DNA of 24,035 bases from assembly GCA_025929455.1 (NCBI GenBank), contig JAICMB010000001.1:1-24035 (forward strand), given 5' to 3'. Below are positions 1 to 8,593 of this stretch, piece after piece; positions within the stretch are counted from its first letter, which is position 1, and the number at the start of each line of letters is the position of its first letter. This DNA is from Bryobacteraceae bacterium (GTDB taxonomy: Bacteria; Acidobacteriota; Terriglobia; Bryobacterales; Bryobacteraceae). The notes under the pieces were generated by a model. The model was given only the letters and a program-made list of their open reading frames with translations. It made no database searches and was not told where the DNA came from. Made by a program: the position numbers and the translations under genes.

Positions 1-20
1 CCGGCAGCACCCCGATACGA

Positions 21-53
21 AAAAGCCCCGGCGACCGCAGTGGCTGCCGGGGC
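21..53 (-). terminator. Rho-independent terminator after the TonB receptor
   Basis: Read on the minus strand, an 8-bp perfect stem GCCCCGGC/GCCGGGGC (46-53 with 25-32) encloses a 13-nt loop that can pair further (GCC/GGT). It is followed by TTTT (complement of 21-24). It lies 25 bp past the stop codon of the receptor fragment, where an intrinsic terminator would be expected. Confidence 0.8.
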
Positions 54-77
54 GAATTGGATTAACTCGGATGCCGC

Positions 78-1904
78 TCAGAACAATAGTTTGAGGCTGA
101 ACTGGAACAGCCTGGGGACATTGGCGGTTCCGTTTAAATCACCGAAGTCGCCACAGGTTATACAGAGCTGAAAAGAGTTGAACGGTTGTAGATTGTACTG
201 AGCGTAGTTGAACATATTGAACACCTCACCGCGGAACTGCGCGCGGAAGCGTTCTGTCAATGCGAAGGTCTTAGCGACGGACAGATCCACGTTGCGCTCA
301 GCGCGTTCGCGAAGCTGGGTATAGCGCTGCGCGGCATTTCCGTAAACGAACTCGGATGAGGGCGCCGCAAATGTACTCGGATCGACCCAGTGGTCCGGGT
401 TGCCCGTGGTTCTTGGCTTGCTCACCCAGTCCGGAAGCTGCGGCCCCTGGAATCCATAGTTGTTGAGATGGTTATCGTAGCTCCAGAACACCGCAGAAAC
501 GGCCGAGAGTGGAACGCCGCTGGCTAGGCGAATCGTGGACGACAGCTGCCAGTTGCCTAGCGTGTGCCGCACTAAAGCAGGAGCGGTATTCCCCCACTTC
601 TTGCCTTTTCCATAAGGCAAGTCGTACACGAGGGCAGTCGCGAAGCTTTGCGGCACGTCGTGGGTGCTGATGTTGTAGTCAAGGTTGGTGTGATAGGCGT
701 CGCGCCACTGATTGCCGGTGGCCCAGCCGAGGAAGTCCTCGGGGCCGTTGTCCATGGCTTTGGACCAGCGGTATGTGCTCAGGAGGCTCAGGCCGGCGCT
801 GAAGGTGTGATTGTATTTCAGGTTCAGCGCGTGAAACTCGGATGATGCGCCGGGCAGTGAGCGCGTCATTACCAAGAACGTGTACTGCGGATATGGGCGA
901 AGCAACTCGTTATAAGCGATGGTCGGCTGCGATCCCAAAAAGCTGCTCGCCGGCGCGACACCGTAGAACGGATTGGCGACCTCGGCGTCAAGCTGCGGCC
1001 CCAGGCTGAGGAACTGCGTCGGCAGCTGATCCAGATCCAGATTCGGATTGCCGTACAGGAGCTTGCGCCCGCGGATGCCGGTGTAGCCGGCCTCAAATAC
1101 GGAATGCGAACCAAGCTGGTACTGGACATCAAAACTCCACTGCTCCGAGTACGGCGTCGGATGCGGCTGTTTCACCCACATCTGGCTCAGACCATCGCCG
1201 ACCAAAGTTAGCGGACCAAGACTGCTGCCGGTCGGCTGGTTGACCCCGTTCGGGAATGGGTTGCTCACCAGATTCGCTGGAACGTACCCATTGTTGGTGG
1301 TGGCGATCATCGGTGTGCTCGATGAGAAGCCGTAAAACTGGCCGTCACCGTCGAAGCTGAGCATGGCGGATTGGGGCAGGTAGAACATACCCGCGCCCGC
1401 GCGCACAACCAGCTTGTCGGTTACCTTAAACGCGACTCCAATCCGCGGCGCGAAGTTGCTGTTATCCGCCGGCCAGGCATAGCGGTTGCTGTCGCTGGCG
1501 TACTGGAACGCACCCGTGATCGGCCGGCCCAACAAAGGCGACACCTGATCGCCGATGGGATTGTCAGCGTGGGGATCGAAGTACATCAGGCGGTTGTAGC
1601 GTTCCGTCGCTGGCCGCTGGTTTTCGTACCGAAGGCCAAGGTTGACGGTTAGCCGCGGGGTAACACGCCACTGATCCTGGACGTAGCCGCCGAACATGTG
1701 GACGGTCATGGCGGCGTCGATGCCGATCGTTTGGCCGCCGCCGCTGGCCGTGCCGAGAAGGATCGAGGCCATGGCGTTTCCACTGAGATTCGATTGCTGA
1801 TTCGTCGCCAGGCAAGGCCCGCTCGACTGCGGATCGCAGGAAGTCAGCGCGTTACTGAAGTTGAATGAACCGGGGTAATCTTTGAAATTACTGATTTGCA
1901 TCAC
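78..1904 (-). CDS. TonB-dependent receptor, C-terminal beta-barrel fragment (split gene)
   Basis: This is the 3' half of an Oar-like TonB-dependent outer-membrane receptor. The protein has repeated beta-barrel features such as GGYVQDQWRVTPRLTVNLGLRYE near residue 70, many aromatic-rich strand pairs, ERNVDLSVAKTF near residue 540, and a terminal strand ending in LKLLF with the C-terminal Phe typical of BamA-inserted proteins. No signal peptide or plug is present. It opens with GTG at 1904, overlapping the TGA stop of the upstream fragment (GTGA). Adding one base just upstream joins both pieces into about 1200 residues, the usual length of acidobacterial receptors of this family. I therefore read it as the broken distal part of one gene, not an independent gene. 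Substrate unknown; such receptors usually import oligosaccharides or metal chelates. Confidence 0.85.
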   Translation of the reverse strand: MMQISNFKDYPGSFNFSNALTSCDPQSSGPCLATNQQSNLSGNAMASILLGTASGGGQTIGIDAAMTVHMFGGYVQDQWRVTPRLTVNLGLRYENQRPATERYNRLMYFDPHADNPIGDQVSPLLGRPITGAFQYASDSNRYAWPADNSNFAPRIGVAFKVTDKLVVRAGAGMFYLPQSAMLSFDGDGQFYGFSSSTPMIATTNNGYVPANLVSNPFPNGVNQPTGSSLGPLTLVGDGLSQMWVKQPHPTPYSEQWSFDVQYQLGSHSVFEAGYTGIRGRKLLYGNPNLDLDQLPTQFLSLGPQLDAEVANPFYGVAPASSFLGSQPTIAYNELLRPYPQYTFLVMTRSLPGASSEFHALNLKYNHTFSAGLSLLSTYRWSKAMDNGPEDFLGWATGNQWRDAYHTNLDYNISTHDVPQSFATALVYDLPYGKGKKWGNTAPALVRHTLGNWQLSSTIRLASGVPLSAVSAVFWSYDNHLNNYGFQGPQLPDWVSKPRTTGNPDHWVDPSTFAAPSSEFVYGNAAQRYTQLRERAERNVDLSVAKTFALTERFRAQFRGEVFNMFNYAQYNLQPFNSFQLCITCGDFGDLNGTANVPRLFQFSLKLLF

Positions 1905-3673
1905 GTCGAAATTGCGCCGAACTTGAAGGTATGCTTGCTGAATTCCTTCGTGACATTCACTTGCGCGCTGGACGACGTCCGAGCGTAGTGATAATCGGCA
2001 AAATCGCCGCTATTACTCAGGCTGGTATAGTTATCTGCCGTGATATACGGCAGGACGGGAGCCTGGAATAGCGACGTCGGTAAGCCGATGGTTGCTGCCG
2101 TGGCTTTTCCGAAGTCGACCAGTTGATACGCTTCACGCCAATAGCCGTAGCTCACGAATGAATTGATTACCCATGTAGGACTGGGTGTCAAGGTGTCGTT
2201 CAGCACGGCCAGCCAGCCTTGATTGTTGCCGTTTGTGTTGGAATCCGCGCCGTTACAGAAAAAGCAGGGGCTAGTGTTTCCCTGACGGAAGCGGTCCGAG
2301 AAACGGAAGAACATGCGGTGTACCGAGTTCTGGGCCCAGTCAAAACGCGTATCCATCTTGTCGCTCAGCGTGTTTCCCTTGCCCGCCAGAAAGAAATTGT
2401 TGATATCCGTGCCGGGCAACAAAGGAGAGCGGTTTGGCAGCGGAAAGAGGTTCGCGATCTTCTGGCCGACCGGATTGAGCAGGTTGGATGGAATTACGTT
2501 ATTCGCGAACGGCTGCCGCGTGTAACCGGCGACGTTTCCGCTGGCATCGGTCACGGGCGTGGTTGAAAACGGATTGTAGATTGTGATGGGGATGGTGCTC
2601 GATGGGTTATTGGGATCGGCTATCCTGCTCTGCGAAAAGTCACCGTTGCGTTCCGCTTGCGTCGGCACACTCAGCAGCCCGGTATTTTGGCTGTTCGGCT
2701 GGCGCAGGCCCTCGTACCCGCCGAAGAAAAATAGATTCCAGCGTTTCACGAGCGGACCGCCGAAATTACCGCCGAACTGATTCTGCTTATAGTTCCCGCG
2801 CGGGTTGCCGACTTTGTTGTCCTGCCAATCGTTGGCGTTGAAGAACGAGTTCTGCAAATAGTCGTAAGCCTCGCCGTGGAAATCCATGGTGCCGCCCTTG
2901 GTGATGAGCGTTACGATTCCTGCGCCGGAGCGCTCATACTGTGCGTCGTAGGTATTGATCAGAACCTGCTGCTCCTGTACCGAATCCTGCAGCGGCGATA
3001 CGAATATGCCGCCCCAATCGATCGCCTGGGACGGTGCGCCATCCACAAGGATCGATTCCTCGCCGGTACGTCCGCCGTTCAGGCCGAAGTTGGACGTCAA
3101 TTGATCGAGCGGCTGGAACCGTCCCGACTGGCCGCCCGGCGGCGCCGTCGTGCCGGCGAGAGAAAACACGAAATTGAGCGGGTTACGCGTGCCGTTCGGT
3201 AGGTTTTCGATCAAGCGGCTTTCCATCGTCACCGCGTTATTCGCAGTTTCGGTGTCAAGCAACATCGCCGTGGCCGTGACCTCGACTTTTTCGGTTGTTC
3301 CACCGACTTCCAACGAAACGTTCACAGTGCTGGCGATCTGCGCCTGCAGAACCAGGTTCTGCTGGATGTAGGTTTTGAACCCTGGGGCGGTGACGGTGAT
3401 CTGATATGTTCCGGGATTTAGATTGCTGAATTGATAGGATCCATCATCGTGCGTGGTGTCCGAGCGGACGTCGTTCGTGGCCATGTTTTTGAGTTCGACG
3501 TTGGCATTAGCTATTGATGCTCCGGTCGGATCGGTAACTATGCCGCTGATGGATGATGTGAACGTTTGACCAGTTGCGAATTGAGAAAGGGTGATTGCCA
3601 GAATCGCAAGGAAAATTCGTAGCAATCTTGCAGGGCGGAAAGGCGCGTTGTACGCAACGCGACATAAACTCAT
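1901..3673 (-). CDS. TonB-dependent receptor, N-terminal signal/CarboxypepD_reg/plug fragment (split gene)
   Basis: This 590-residue piece carries a signal peptide (residues 1-36, RLLRIFLAILAITLSQFATG). A carboxypeptidase-regulatory-like beta-sandwich follows (about 41-125, SGIVTDPTGASIANANVEL and DGSYQFSNLNPGTYQITV). Then comes a plug domain (about 150-265, NGGRTGEESILVDG and YERSGAGIVTLITKGGT) and the first barrel strands. This is the Oar-type architecture common in Acidobacteriota. I chose the ATG at 3673 because AAGGAGG lies 4 nt upstream and the signal peptide starts there; a longer frame back to 3760 lacks such a site. The frame ends at 1901 in a TGA caused by the frameshift. The 161 bp upstream to coxG hold the likely promoter, but I see no convincing -35/-10 pair, only a CACAATTGTG palindrome at 3803-3812. 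Confidence 0.88.
   Translation of the reverse strand: MSLCRVAYNAPFRPARLLRIFLAILAITLSQFATGQTFTSSISGIVTDPTGASIANANVELKNMATNDVRSDTTHDDGSYQFSNLNPGTYQITVTAPGFKTYIQQNLVLQAQIASTVNVSLEVGGTTEKVEVTATAMLLDTETANNAVTMESRLIENLPNGTRNPLNFVFSLAGTTAPPGGQSGRFQPLDQLTSNFGLNGGRTGEESILVDGAPSQAIDWGGIFVSPLQDSVQEQQVLINTYDAQYERSGAGIVTLITKGGTMDFHGEAYDYLQNSFFNANDWQDNKVGNPRGNYKQNQFGGNFGGPLVKRWNLFFFGGYEGLRQPNSQNTGLLSVPTQAERNGDFSQSRIADPNNPSSTIPITIYNPFSTTPVTDASGNVAGYTRQPFANNVIPSNLLNPVGQKIANLFPLPNRSPLLPGTDINNFFLAGKGNTLSDKMDTRFDWAQNSVHRMFFRFSDRFRQGNTSPCFFCNGADSNTNGNNQGWLAVLNDTLTPSPTWVINSFVSYGYWREAYQLVDFGKATAATIGLPTSLFQAPVLPYITADNYTSLSNSGDFADYHYARTSSSAQVNVTKEFSKHTFKFGAIST
1904..1916 (-). other. Frameshift site splitting the TonB receptor gene
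   Basis: On the minus strand the upstream frame reads G-A-I-S-T-stop. Inserting one A in the AATTT run gives G-A-N-F-D-V-M-Q-I-S-N-F, a natural barrel sequence that runs directly into the downstream frame. No slippery heptamer is visible, so programmed frameshifting is unlikely. A true -1 mutation or a base lost in sequencing or assembly are the two options. Confidence 0.8.
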
Positions 3674-3834
3674 GTAACCTCCTTGAAACGAAAGACCCTC
3701 CCCTGGAAGGGAATCGCTGCGGGACGCGGTAGCAGAAGGAAGCGCAGCTTTAAACAACACCGGCGTTCGACGACATGGACGAGAAAACGCCTTCGTTTGC
3801 TACACAATTGTGAGGGGAAGCGACGGGGCTCAGC

Positions 3835-4278
3835 TCACGACGCGGCAGCGGTCTCACTGAGCTTTTCGAAAAACCTTTTGATGATCATGCGGGCGGTCGT
3901 ATCGAGCAGGCGATGGCCCACCGCGGCGATGGCTCCTCCGGCCTGCACTTCGCCTTCGTAGGAGACGGAACTCGTGTTGCCGGGCTGTGGCGAGAGGTTC
4001 AGCAGTCCGTTGCCTTTGATGAAGCCCATCTTACCCGTACCCTCCACGATGAGGCGAAAGCTTTCGGGCGGGTTTTGATCCGCGATACGAATTTTGCCGT
4101 CAAATGAGCCGGAGATGGCCGCGATGGCCATCTTCATTTTCATCTCGTATTCGTCGGGGCCGGTGCGTTCGAGGCGGTCCGTGCCCGGCATGCAGCGCGC
4201 CAGCACGGCCGGGTCTTGCAAAAGCTCATAGGCGCGTTCGCGCGCAACAGGCAGATCGTAAGAGCCGCTGATGCGCAA
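3835..4278 (-). CDS. coxG: CoxG-like SRPBCC protein (CO dehydrogenase subunit G family)
   Basis: A 147-residue protein of the CoxG branch of the SRPBCC/START-like fold. It opens RISGSYDLPVARERAYELL, followed by DPAVLARCMPGTDRLE and later GKMGFIKGNGLLNLSPQ, GGAIAAVGHRLLD and a C-terminal helix, all hallmarks of the family. CoxG proteins are thought to help membrane anchoring or maturation of the molybdenum hydroxylase. The start is a TTG at 4278 directly abutting the coxM stop (TGA-TTG), with GAGGA 8 nt upstream; family alignments begin at exactly this residue, so the rare start codon is supported. It is the last gene of the cox-type operon. Length is near the short end for the family. Confidence 0.88.
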   Translation of the reverse strand: MRISGSYDLPVARERAYELLQDPAVLARCMPGTDRLERTGPDEYEMKMKMAIAAISGSFDGKIRIADQNPPESFRLIVEGTGKMGFIKGNGLLNLSPQPGNTSSVSYEGEVQAGGAIAAVGHRLLDTTARMIIKRFFEKLSETAAAS

Positions 4279-5136
4279 TCAGGCGGTCCTCGCGAGTGCT
4301 CGTTGAATGGCACGCACCGTATGCACACGAGCCAGATGCGCGCGGTACTCGGACGACGCGAACAGGTCGGCGTTCGGTTCGATTCCCTTTGTGACCTCGG
4401 CGGCGGCGCTCTGGATGGACGCCTGGCTCGGCACCGTGCCTTCGAGCGCTTTCTCGACGACCACAGCGCGGTACGCTTTGTTCGCAACACCCGTGACGCC
4501 AATACGCGCCATCGCGATCTTGTCGCCGTTCTTGCGAATGCGGACCGCGATGCCCACGACCGCGAAACCGGACGCCGGATGCGAGAGCTTCTGGTACGCC
4601 GTCCCGGTGGCGGCCGCTTCCACCGGGATAACGATTTCGCGAACGATTTCGTCGGCTTCGAGCGCGGTGGTCAGCGTATCGACGAAGAACTCGCCGGCGG
4701 GAACCGTGCGCTCGCCGTGCGTGTTGGCGAGGGTCAACTTGGCTTCGATCGCCAGCAGCGCCGCAGGATAATCGGCAGCCGGATCGTTATGCGCCGCGCT
4801 GCCGCCGATGGTGCCCATGTTGCGCACCTGCACGTCACCGATGCAACCGGCGGTTTCGGCCAGCAACGGGCAGCGGCCGCGCAGCAGCGGCGACGTTTCG
4901 ATCTGGTAATGCGTGGTGGTTGGTCCGATTCGAATCACGCCACCGTCCTCACGGATGTAGTTGAGCGATGGAATGCGCCCGAGGTCCACCACCGCGCCGG
5001 GTGCGGCAAAACGAAGCTTCATCAGCGGGATAAGGCTCATGCCGCCCGCGAGCGGTTTGGCCTCTCCGCCTTTGAGCAATGCGAGCGCTTCGTCTAGCGA
5101 AGCGGGTGCGGTGTATTCGAAATTCTGCGGAATCAT
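4279..5136 (-). CDS. coxM: Molybdenum hydroxylase medium (FAD-binding) subunit, CoxM-like
   Basis: A 285-residue FAD-binding subunit of the xanthine dehydrogenase/CO dehydrogenase family. It passes electrons from the Fe-S subunit to the acceptor. The FAD pyrophosphate-binding motifs are AGGMSLIP (30-37) and TIGGS (109-113), with NMGTIGG preceding the second, and the C-terminal CODH_C domain includes IGVTGVANKAYRA. Length matches the family. I start at ATG 5136 rather than the longer frame, because GGAGG sits 6 nt upstream and the ATG overlaps the coxL stop as ATGA, a classic translational coupling. It is followed without a gap by coxG. Confidence 0.93.
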   Translation of the reverse strand: MIPQNFEYTAPASLDEALALLKGGEAKPLAGGMSLIPLMKLRFAAPGAVVDLGRIPSLNYIREDGGVIRIGPTTTHYQIETSPLLRGRCPLLAETAGCIGDVQVRNMGTIGGSAAHNDPAADYPAALLAIEAKLTLANTHGERTVPAGEFFVDTLTTALEADEIVREIVIPVEAAATGTAYQKLSHPASGFAVVGIAVRIRKNGDKIAMARIGVTGVANKAYRAVVVEKALEGTVPSQASIQSAAAEVTKGIEPNADLFASSEYRAHLARVHTVRAIQRALARTA

Positions 5137-7457
5137 ACCTGGCCTCCAGCGACCTTCCAAATCTTTTCAGGGGTGAGCGGCATGTCGAGATGCCTCACGC
5201 CGAGCGGGCTCAGCGCGTCAACCACGGAATTGACCACGGCCGGCGAGCAGCCGATGGTTCCGGCTTCGCCGATGCCCTTAACTCCGAGCGGATTCACAGG
5301 CGACGGCGTTTCGGTGTGATCACTCTCGATCCAGGGCACCATGCTGGCTTTAGGGATGGCGTATTCGGTGAGCTCGCCCGTGAGCAACTGGCCGTTATCA
5401 TCGTAAACAGCCTGCTCCCATAACGCTTGCCCGAGTCCCTGGACTACGCCGCCGTGCACTTGACCGTCAACCAGAAGCGGATTGATGATTTTTCCGCAGT
5501 CATCGACCGCGACATAGCGGGTAATTTCGATGTGGCCCGTCTCGCGATCGACTTCGGTGATGACAATGTGCGCGCCGAACGGGAACGTAAAGTTGGGCGG
5601 CTCCCAGAAGCGCGTGGATACCAGGCCGGGCTCGGTGTTGGGCGGCAACTTCATGGCCCGATAGGATGAGGCGGCCACTTCAGCGAGGCTCTTCTTTTTT
5701 CCGGAACGGTTGTCGACGACCTCGCCATTCACAAGCGTGACGTCATTGCTGTCGAGCAACACCGCTCCGAAGCGCTTGATTTTATCCTTGAGATCCTGCA
5801 GCGCGAAATAGACCGCGGTGCCACCGATAGCCGTGCTGCGGCTTCCGAACGTTCCAATCCCGTACTGCACAATGGCGGTGTCACCGTGCAGTACGGCGAT
5901 ATCGTCGATGTCCACTCCGAGTTCATCGGCGACGATTTGCGCAAAGGTTGTCTCTTCGCCCTGGCCGTGCGGCGAGGTGCCGGTCATCACCGTGACTTTA
6001 CCGGAGGGCTCAATCTTTACGGTTGCGCTTTCCCATCCACCGGCAGGCGTGGCGGGCGAAGGCCCGAACGCGCAGATCTCACCATACGTCGACATGCCGA
6101 TGCCCATCAGGCGGCCTTGCCGGCGCGCTTCTGCCTGCTGTTGACGGAGGCGCGTGTAGTCGACGATCTCGAGGGCTTTCTTGAGCGGCGCGGAGTAGTT
6201 GCCGCTATCGTAGGTCAATCCGGTGGCCGTGTTGTAAGGGAAGCTTTCGTTGGGAATGAAGTTCTTCAGACGAATTTCGGCGGGGTCCATCTTCAGCTCG
6301 GCGGCGAGGACGTCGACCATACGCTCGATGCCGTGGGTGGCTTCGGGGCGTCCGGCGCCGCGGTAGGCGTCCGTAGGAACAGCGTTCGTGAACACGCCGA
6401 CGATATCCGCACGCACGTTCTGGCAGTTGTACAGGCCCGGCATCATGAGCACGGAAAGCGTGGGAATGGCGGGCGTCAGGAGCTGGTGATAGGCGCCGAG
6501 GTCCTGAATAAGTTTGAGTTTGATGCCGAGGATCGTACCGTCTTTTTTCGCCGCGATCTCGTAATAATCGACATGGCCGCGGCCATGAATAGTGCACATG
6601 CACGCTTCGCGGCGCGACTCGATCCACTTCACGGGCTTGCCGATTTTCATGGCAATGAAACCCATCAGAGCTTCATCGGCATAGACGTTGAGTTTGCTGC
6701 CGAAACCACCGCCGACTTCCGGTGCAACGACGCGAAGCCGGTGCTCCGCGATGCCGAGCATAGAGGCGAGCAGCGTGCGGAGAAGGTGCGGGATCTGTGT
6801 GGAGGAGTAAACCGTCAGGCTTCCGCCGCGATAGTCGGCCACGACGCCGCGCGTTTCCATCGAAGTGGGAATCAGACGCTGGCTGGTGATGCGCTGCTTG
6901 ACGACCACCTCGGCGTGCGCGAACGCGTCGTCCACATCGCCGCCTTCCTGGTTATAGGTAAAGGCGGTGTTGTCCGGGTACTCGGGATGCACGCGCGGCG
7001 CATCGGGGGCGAGGGCTTTCTCAACATCGGTAACGGCGGCCACCGGGTCGTAATCCACTTCGACGAGGTCGGCGGCGTCACGGGCGATGTAGCGGTCGTG
7101 CGCAACAACGACTGCGACAGGATGGCCGATGTAGTACACGCGATCCTGCGCCAAAATATTGTGATTCGGAACGCGCAGTCCGGGCAGTGATGCGCCGCAG
7201 GGCACCGGGCCGACGTTGGCGGTGTCCTGGCCGGTGAAAACGGCGACGACTCCGGGTAGCTCCTGCGCGGCTTTCGTATCGATGCCGCGAATCCGCGCGG
7301 CGCCGTGCGGGCTGCGCACGATGCAGGCGTGGTGCATGCCGGGCATCTGAATGTCTTCGACGTAAGTCGCGGTGCCGGTGATCAGACGCGGATCTTCGCG
7401 ACGCTTAATGCGTTTCCCGACGAGCGGTTCGGTGCGGGTGATGGTAGGGGTTGCCAT
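5133..7457 (-). CDS. coxL: Molybdenum hydroxylase large subunit, form II CoxL-like
   Basis: A 774-residue molybdopterin-cytosine-dinucleotide subunit. Visible motifs are GKRIKRREDPRLITG at the start (aldehyde oxidase/xanthine dehydrogenase a/b hammerhead), GGGFGSK (249-255), the active-site loop AYRGAGR (364-370), GTSPHGQGEETTFAQI (493-508) and GVKGIGEAGT with the catalytic base Glu731. True form I CO dehydrogenase has AYxCSFR with the Cys that binds Cu; here that Cys is absent, so CO oxidation is not assured and an aldehyde or N-heterocycle substrate is equally possible. The start at ATG 7457 has GGAG 6 nt upstream. It follows coxS by 5 bp and overlaps coxM by 4 bp. The gene order S-L-M also fits form II. 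Confidence 0.94.
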   Translation of the reverse strand: MATPTITRTEPLVGKRIKRREDPRLITGTATYVEDIQMPGMHHACIVRSPHGAARIRGIDTKAAQELPGVVAVFTGQDTANVGPVPCGASLPGLRVPNHNILAQDRVYYIGHPVAVVVAHDRYIARDAADLVEVDYDPVAAVTDVEKALAPDAPRVHPEYPDNTAFTYNQEGGDVDDAFAHAEVVVKQRITSQRLIPTSMETRGVVADYRGGSLTVYSSTQIPHLLRTLLASMLGIAEHRLRVVAPEVGGGFGSKLNVYADEALMGFIAMKIGKPVKWIESRREACMCTIHGRGHVDYYEIAAKKDGTILGIKLKLIQDLGAYHQLLTPAIPTLSVLMMPGLYNCQNVRADIVGVFTNAVPTDAYRGAGRPEATHGIERMVDVLAAELKMDPAEIRLKNFIPNESFPYNTATGLTYDSGNYSAPLKKALEIVDYTRLRQQQAEARRQGRLMGIGMSTYGEICAFGPSPATPAGGWESATVKIEPSGKVTVMTGTSPHGQGEETTFAQIVADELGVDIDDIAVLHGDTAIVQYGIGTFGSRSTAIGGTAVYFALQDLKDKIKRFGAVLLDSNDVTLVNGEVVDNRSGKKKSLAEVAASSYRAMKLPPNTEPGLVSTRFWEPPNFTFPFGAHIVITEVDRETGHIEITRYVAVDDCGKIINPLLVDGQVHGGVVQGLGQALWEQAVYDDNGQLLTGELTEYAIPKASMVPWIESDHTETPSPVNPLGVKGIGEAGTIGCSPAVVNSVVDALSPLGVRHLDMPLTPEKIWKVAGGQV

Positions 7458-7462
7458 GTTCG

Positions 7463-7933
7463 TTACGCTCCTGCTTTGGCCGCGGCCGCCTTCACAGCAT
7501 TGACGATGTGTTGATAGCCGGTGCAGCGGCACAGATTTCCTTCGAGGCCGTGACGAATTTCTTCGGCTGTCGGCTCGGGATTGCGCTCCACGATTTGCTT
7601 CGCCGTCATGATCATCCCCGGCGTGCAGAACCCGCACTGCAGGCCATGCTCATTCCAGAACGCTTCCTGCATGGGATCGAGCTGGCCGTTTTTGGCGAGG
7701 CCTTCAATGGTTACGAGCTCGCGGCCGTCAGCCTGCACGGCGAAAATCGTGCAGCTTTTGACCGCCTTGCCGTCCATGTTGACGGTGCAAGCGCCACAGA
7801 TCGAGGTCTCGCATCCGACGTGCGTGCCGGTCAGGCCGAGTGTCTCGCGCAGGTAGTGGACCAGGAGCATGCGCGGCTCCACGGTCGAGGTATGTTTCTG
7901 GCCGTTGATGGTGATCGTGATGGTACGTTGCAT
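7463..7933 (-). CDS. coxS: Molybdenum hydroxylase small [2Fe-2S] subunit, CoxS-like
   Basis: A 156-residue iron-sulfur subunit with two [2Fe-2S] clusters. The N-terminal ferredoxin-like domain has C41-x4-C46-x2-C49-x11-C61 ([16 protein letters not shown]). The C-terminal helical domain has C100-x2-C103 and C135-x-C137 ([10 protein letters not shown] and [10 protein letters not shown]). It relays electrons from the molybdenum centre to FAD. I start at ATG 7933 ([11 protein letters not shown], the usual family start); a longer frame back to 8116 runs into the divergent promoter region and has no family resemblance. The ribosome binding site is weak (GCGGAAA). It is the first gene of the operon coxS-coxL-coxM-coxG, transcribed leftward. 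Confidence 0.93.
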   Translation of the reverse strand: MQRTITITINGQKHTSTVEPRMLLVHYLRETLGLTGTHVGCETSICGACTVNMDGKAVKSCTIFAVQADGRELVTIEGLAKNGQLDPMQEAFWNEHGLQCGFCTPGMIMTAKQIVERNPEPTAEEIRHGLEGNLCRCTGYQHIVNAVKAAAAKAGA

Positions 7934-8033
7934 GGGAAATTTTCCGCGACGGTAATAGACGATACCACAGCTTGAGGCAGCCAGGTTTACGAACGAACTG
8001 GGGTTTTCCCGCGTCCAATTTCCGGAGGTAAAC
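7934..8033. promoter_or_regulatory. Divergent promoter region between coxS and the LysM gene
   Basis: A 100-bp gap between two genes reading outward must carry both promoters. On the minus strand TATTAC (complement of 7949-7954) is a possible -10, but no convincing -35 is seen. On the plus strand GGAGGT at 8024-8029 is the ribosome binding site of the LysM gene. No operator palindrome is evident. Confidence 0.4.
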
Positions 8034-8501
8034 ATGGCCGTAGCCACCGATACCCGTTTAGAAGAACTGAAGGCAAAGTACCAGTCCGTGCTCGATTTGG
8101 CCGGGCCGCTCGGCATTCATCTTACCCATCTGCACGTGCAGGATAACAAGCTGGTTATTGGCGGAGAAGCGCCTTCCGAGAACGAGAAGAACAAGTTCTG
8201 GGATCAGATCAAGCGCGTCGATCCGTCGTACAGCGATCTGTCCGCGAACATCACAGTCAATCCGTCGCTACCCAAACCGCAACAAGCGTCTGCGCAACCG
8301 AGTTCACAGCCGGCGCAATCCGCGGGCCAGCAGTCGGGCGGAAGGCGGAAGTATGTTGTACAACCCGGCGACACGCTCAGCTCGATCGCACAAAAGTTTT
8401 ACGGACACGCGAACGAGTACATGAAGATTTTCGACGCGAACCAGGATCGCATTCAGGATCCGAATAAGATGCGCGCGGGAGAAGAGATCTTCATTCCGTA
8501 A
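8034..8501 (+). CDS. BON-like/LysM domain protein
   Basis: A 155-residue soluble protein without signal peptide. Residues 1-78 resemble a BON-like fold (HLHVQDNKLVIGGEAPSENE, then a helix and a strand). A Gln/Ser/Pro-rich linker (79-104) leads to a C-terminal LysM domain (106-155) with YVVQPGDTLSSIAQKFYG and the closing MRAGEEIFIP. The layout is like the E. coli Kbp/YgaU type (BON plus LysM), which binds potassium or peptidoglycan; which of these applies here cannot be told. GGAGGT 4-5 nt before the ATG fixes the start. It is transcribed divergently from the cox operon, and a strong hairpin follows 14 bp after the stop, so it is probably monocistronic. Confidence 0.85.
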   Translation: MAVATDTRLEELKAKYQSVLDLAGPLGIHLTHLHVQDNKLVIGGEAPSENEKNKFWDQIKRVDPSYSDLSANITVNPSLPKPQQASAQPSSQPAQSAGQQSGGRRKYVVQPGDTLSSIAQKFYGHANEYMKIFDANQDRIQDPNKMRAGEEIFIP

Positions 8502-8515
8502 TGACAGCCTGCCCA

Positions 8516-8545
8516 CGCGCCGGTCTCTCAACTGAGGCCGGCGCG
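8516..8545 (+). terminator. Probable terminator hairpin after the LysM gene
   Basis: CGCGCCGG (8516-8523) pairs perfectly with CCGGCGCG (8538-8545), with an inner CTC/GAG extension around a 6-nt loop. It sits 15 bp after the stop codon. There is no T-run; a second GC palindrome follows at once, so termination efficiency is uncertain. Confidence 0.5.
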
Positions 8546-8593
8546 CCGGCGCGCGCCGTGAAAACCCTTGATACCATTCATTGATTCCTCCAG

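Noticed and set aside
1901..1903. TGA in the TonB receptor as a selenocysteine codon, given selC in the window
   Set aside because: Reading through TGA in the same frame gives nonsense sequence; only a frame change restores the receptor.
4216..5097. 293-codon plus-strand open frame opposite coxM
   Set aside because: Antisense shadow of a well-identified gene; low-complexity Arg/Gly-rich product.
5886..7190. 434-codon plus-strand open frame opposite coxL
   Set aside because: It is a shadow of the GC-rich coxL frame, with no ribosome binding site and no family features.
5133..7457. Genuine form I CO dehydrogenase
   Set aside because: The active-site loop lacks the Cys of AYxCSFR and the gene order is S-L-M rather than M-S-L.
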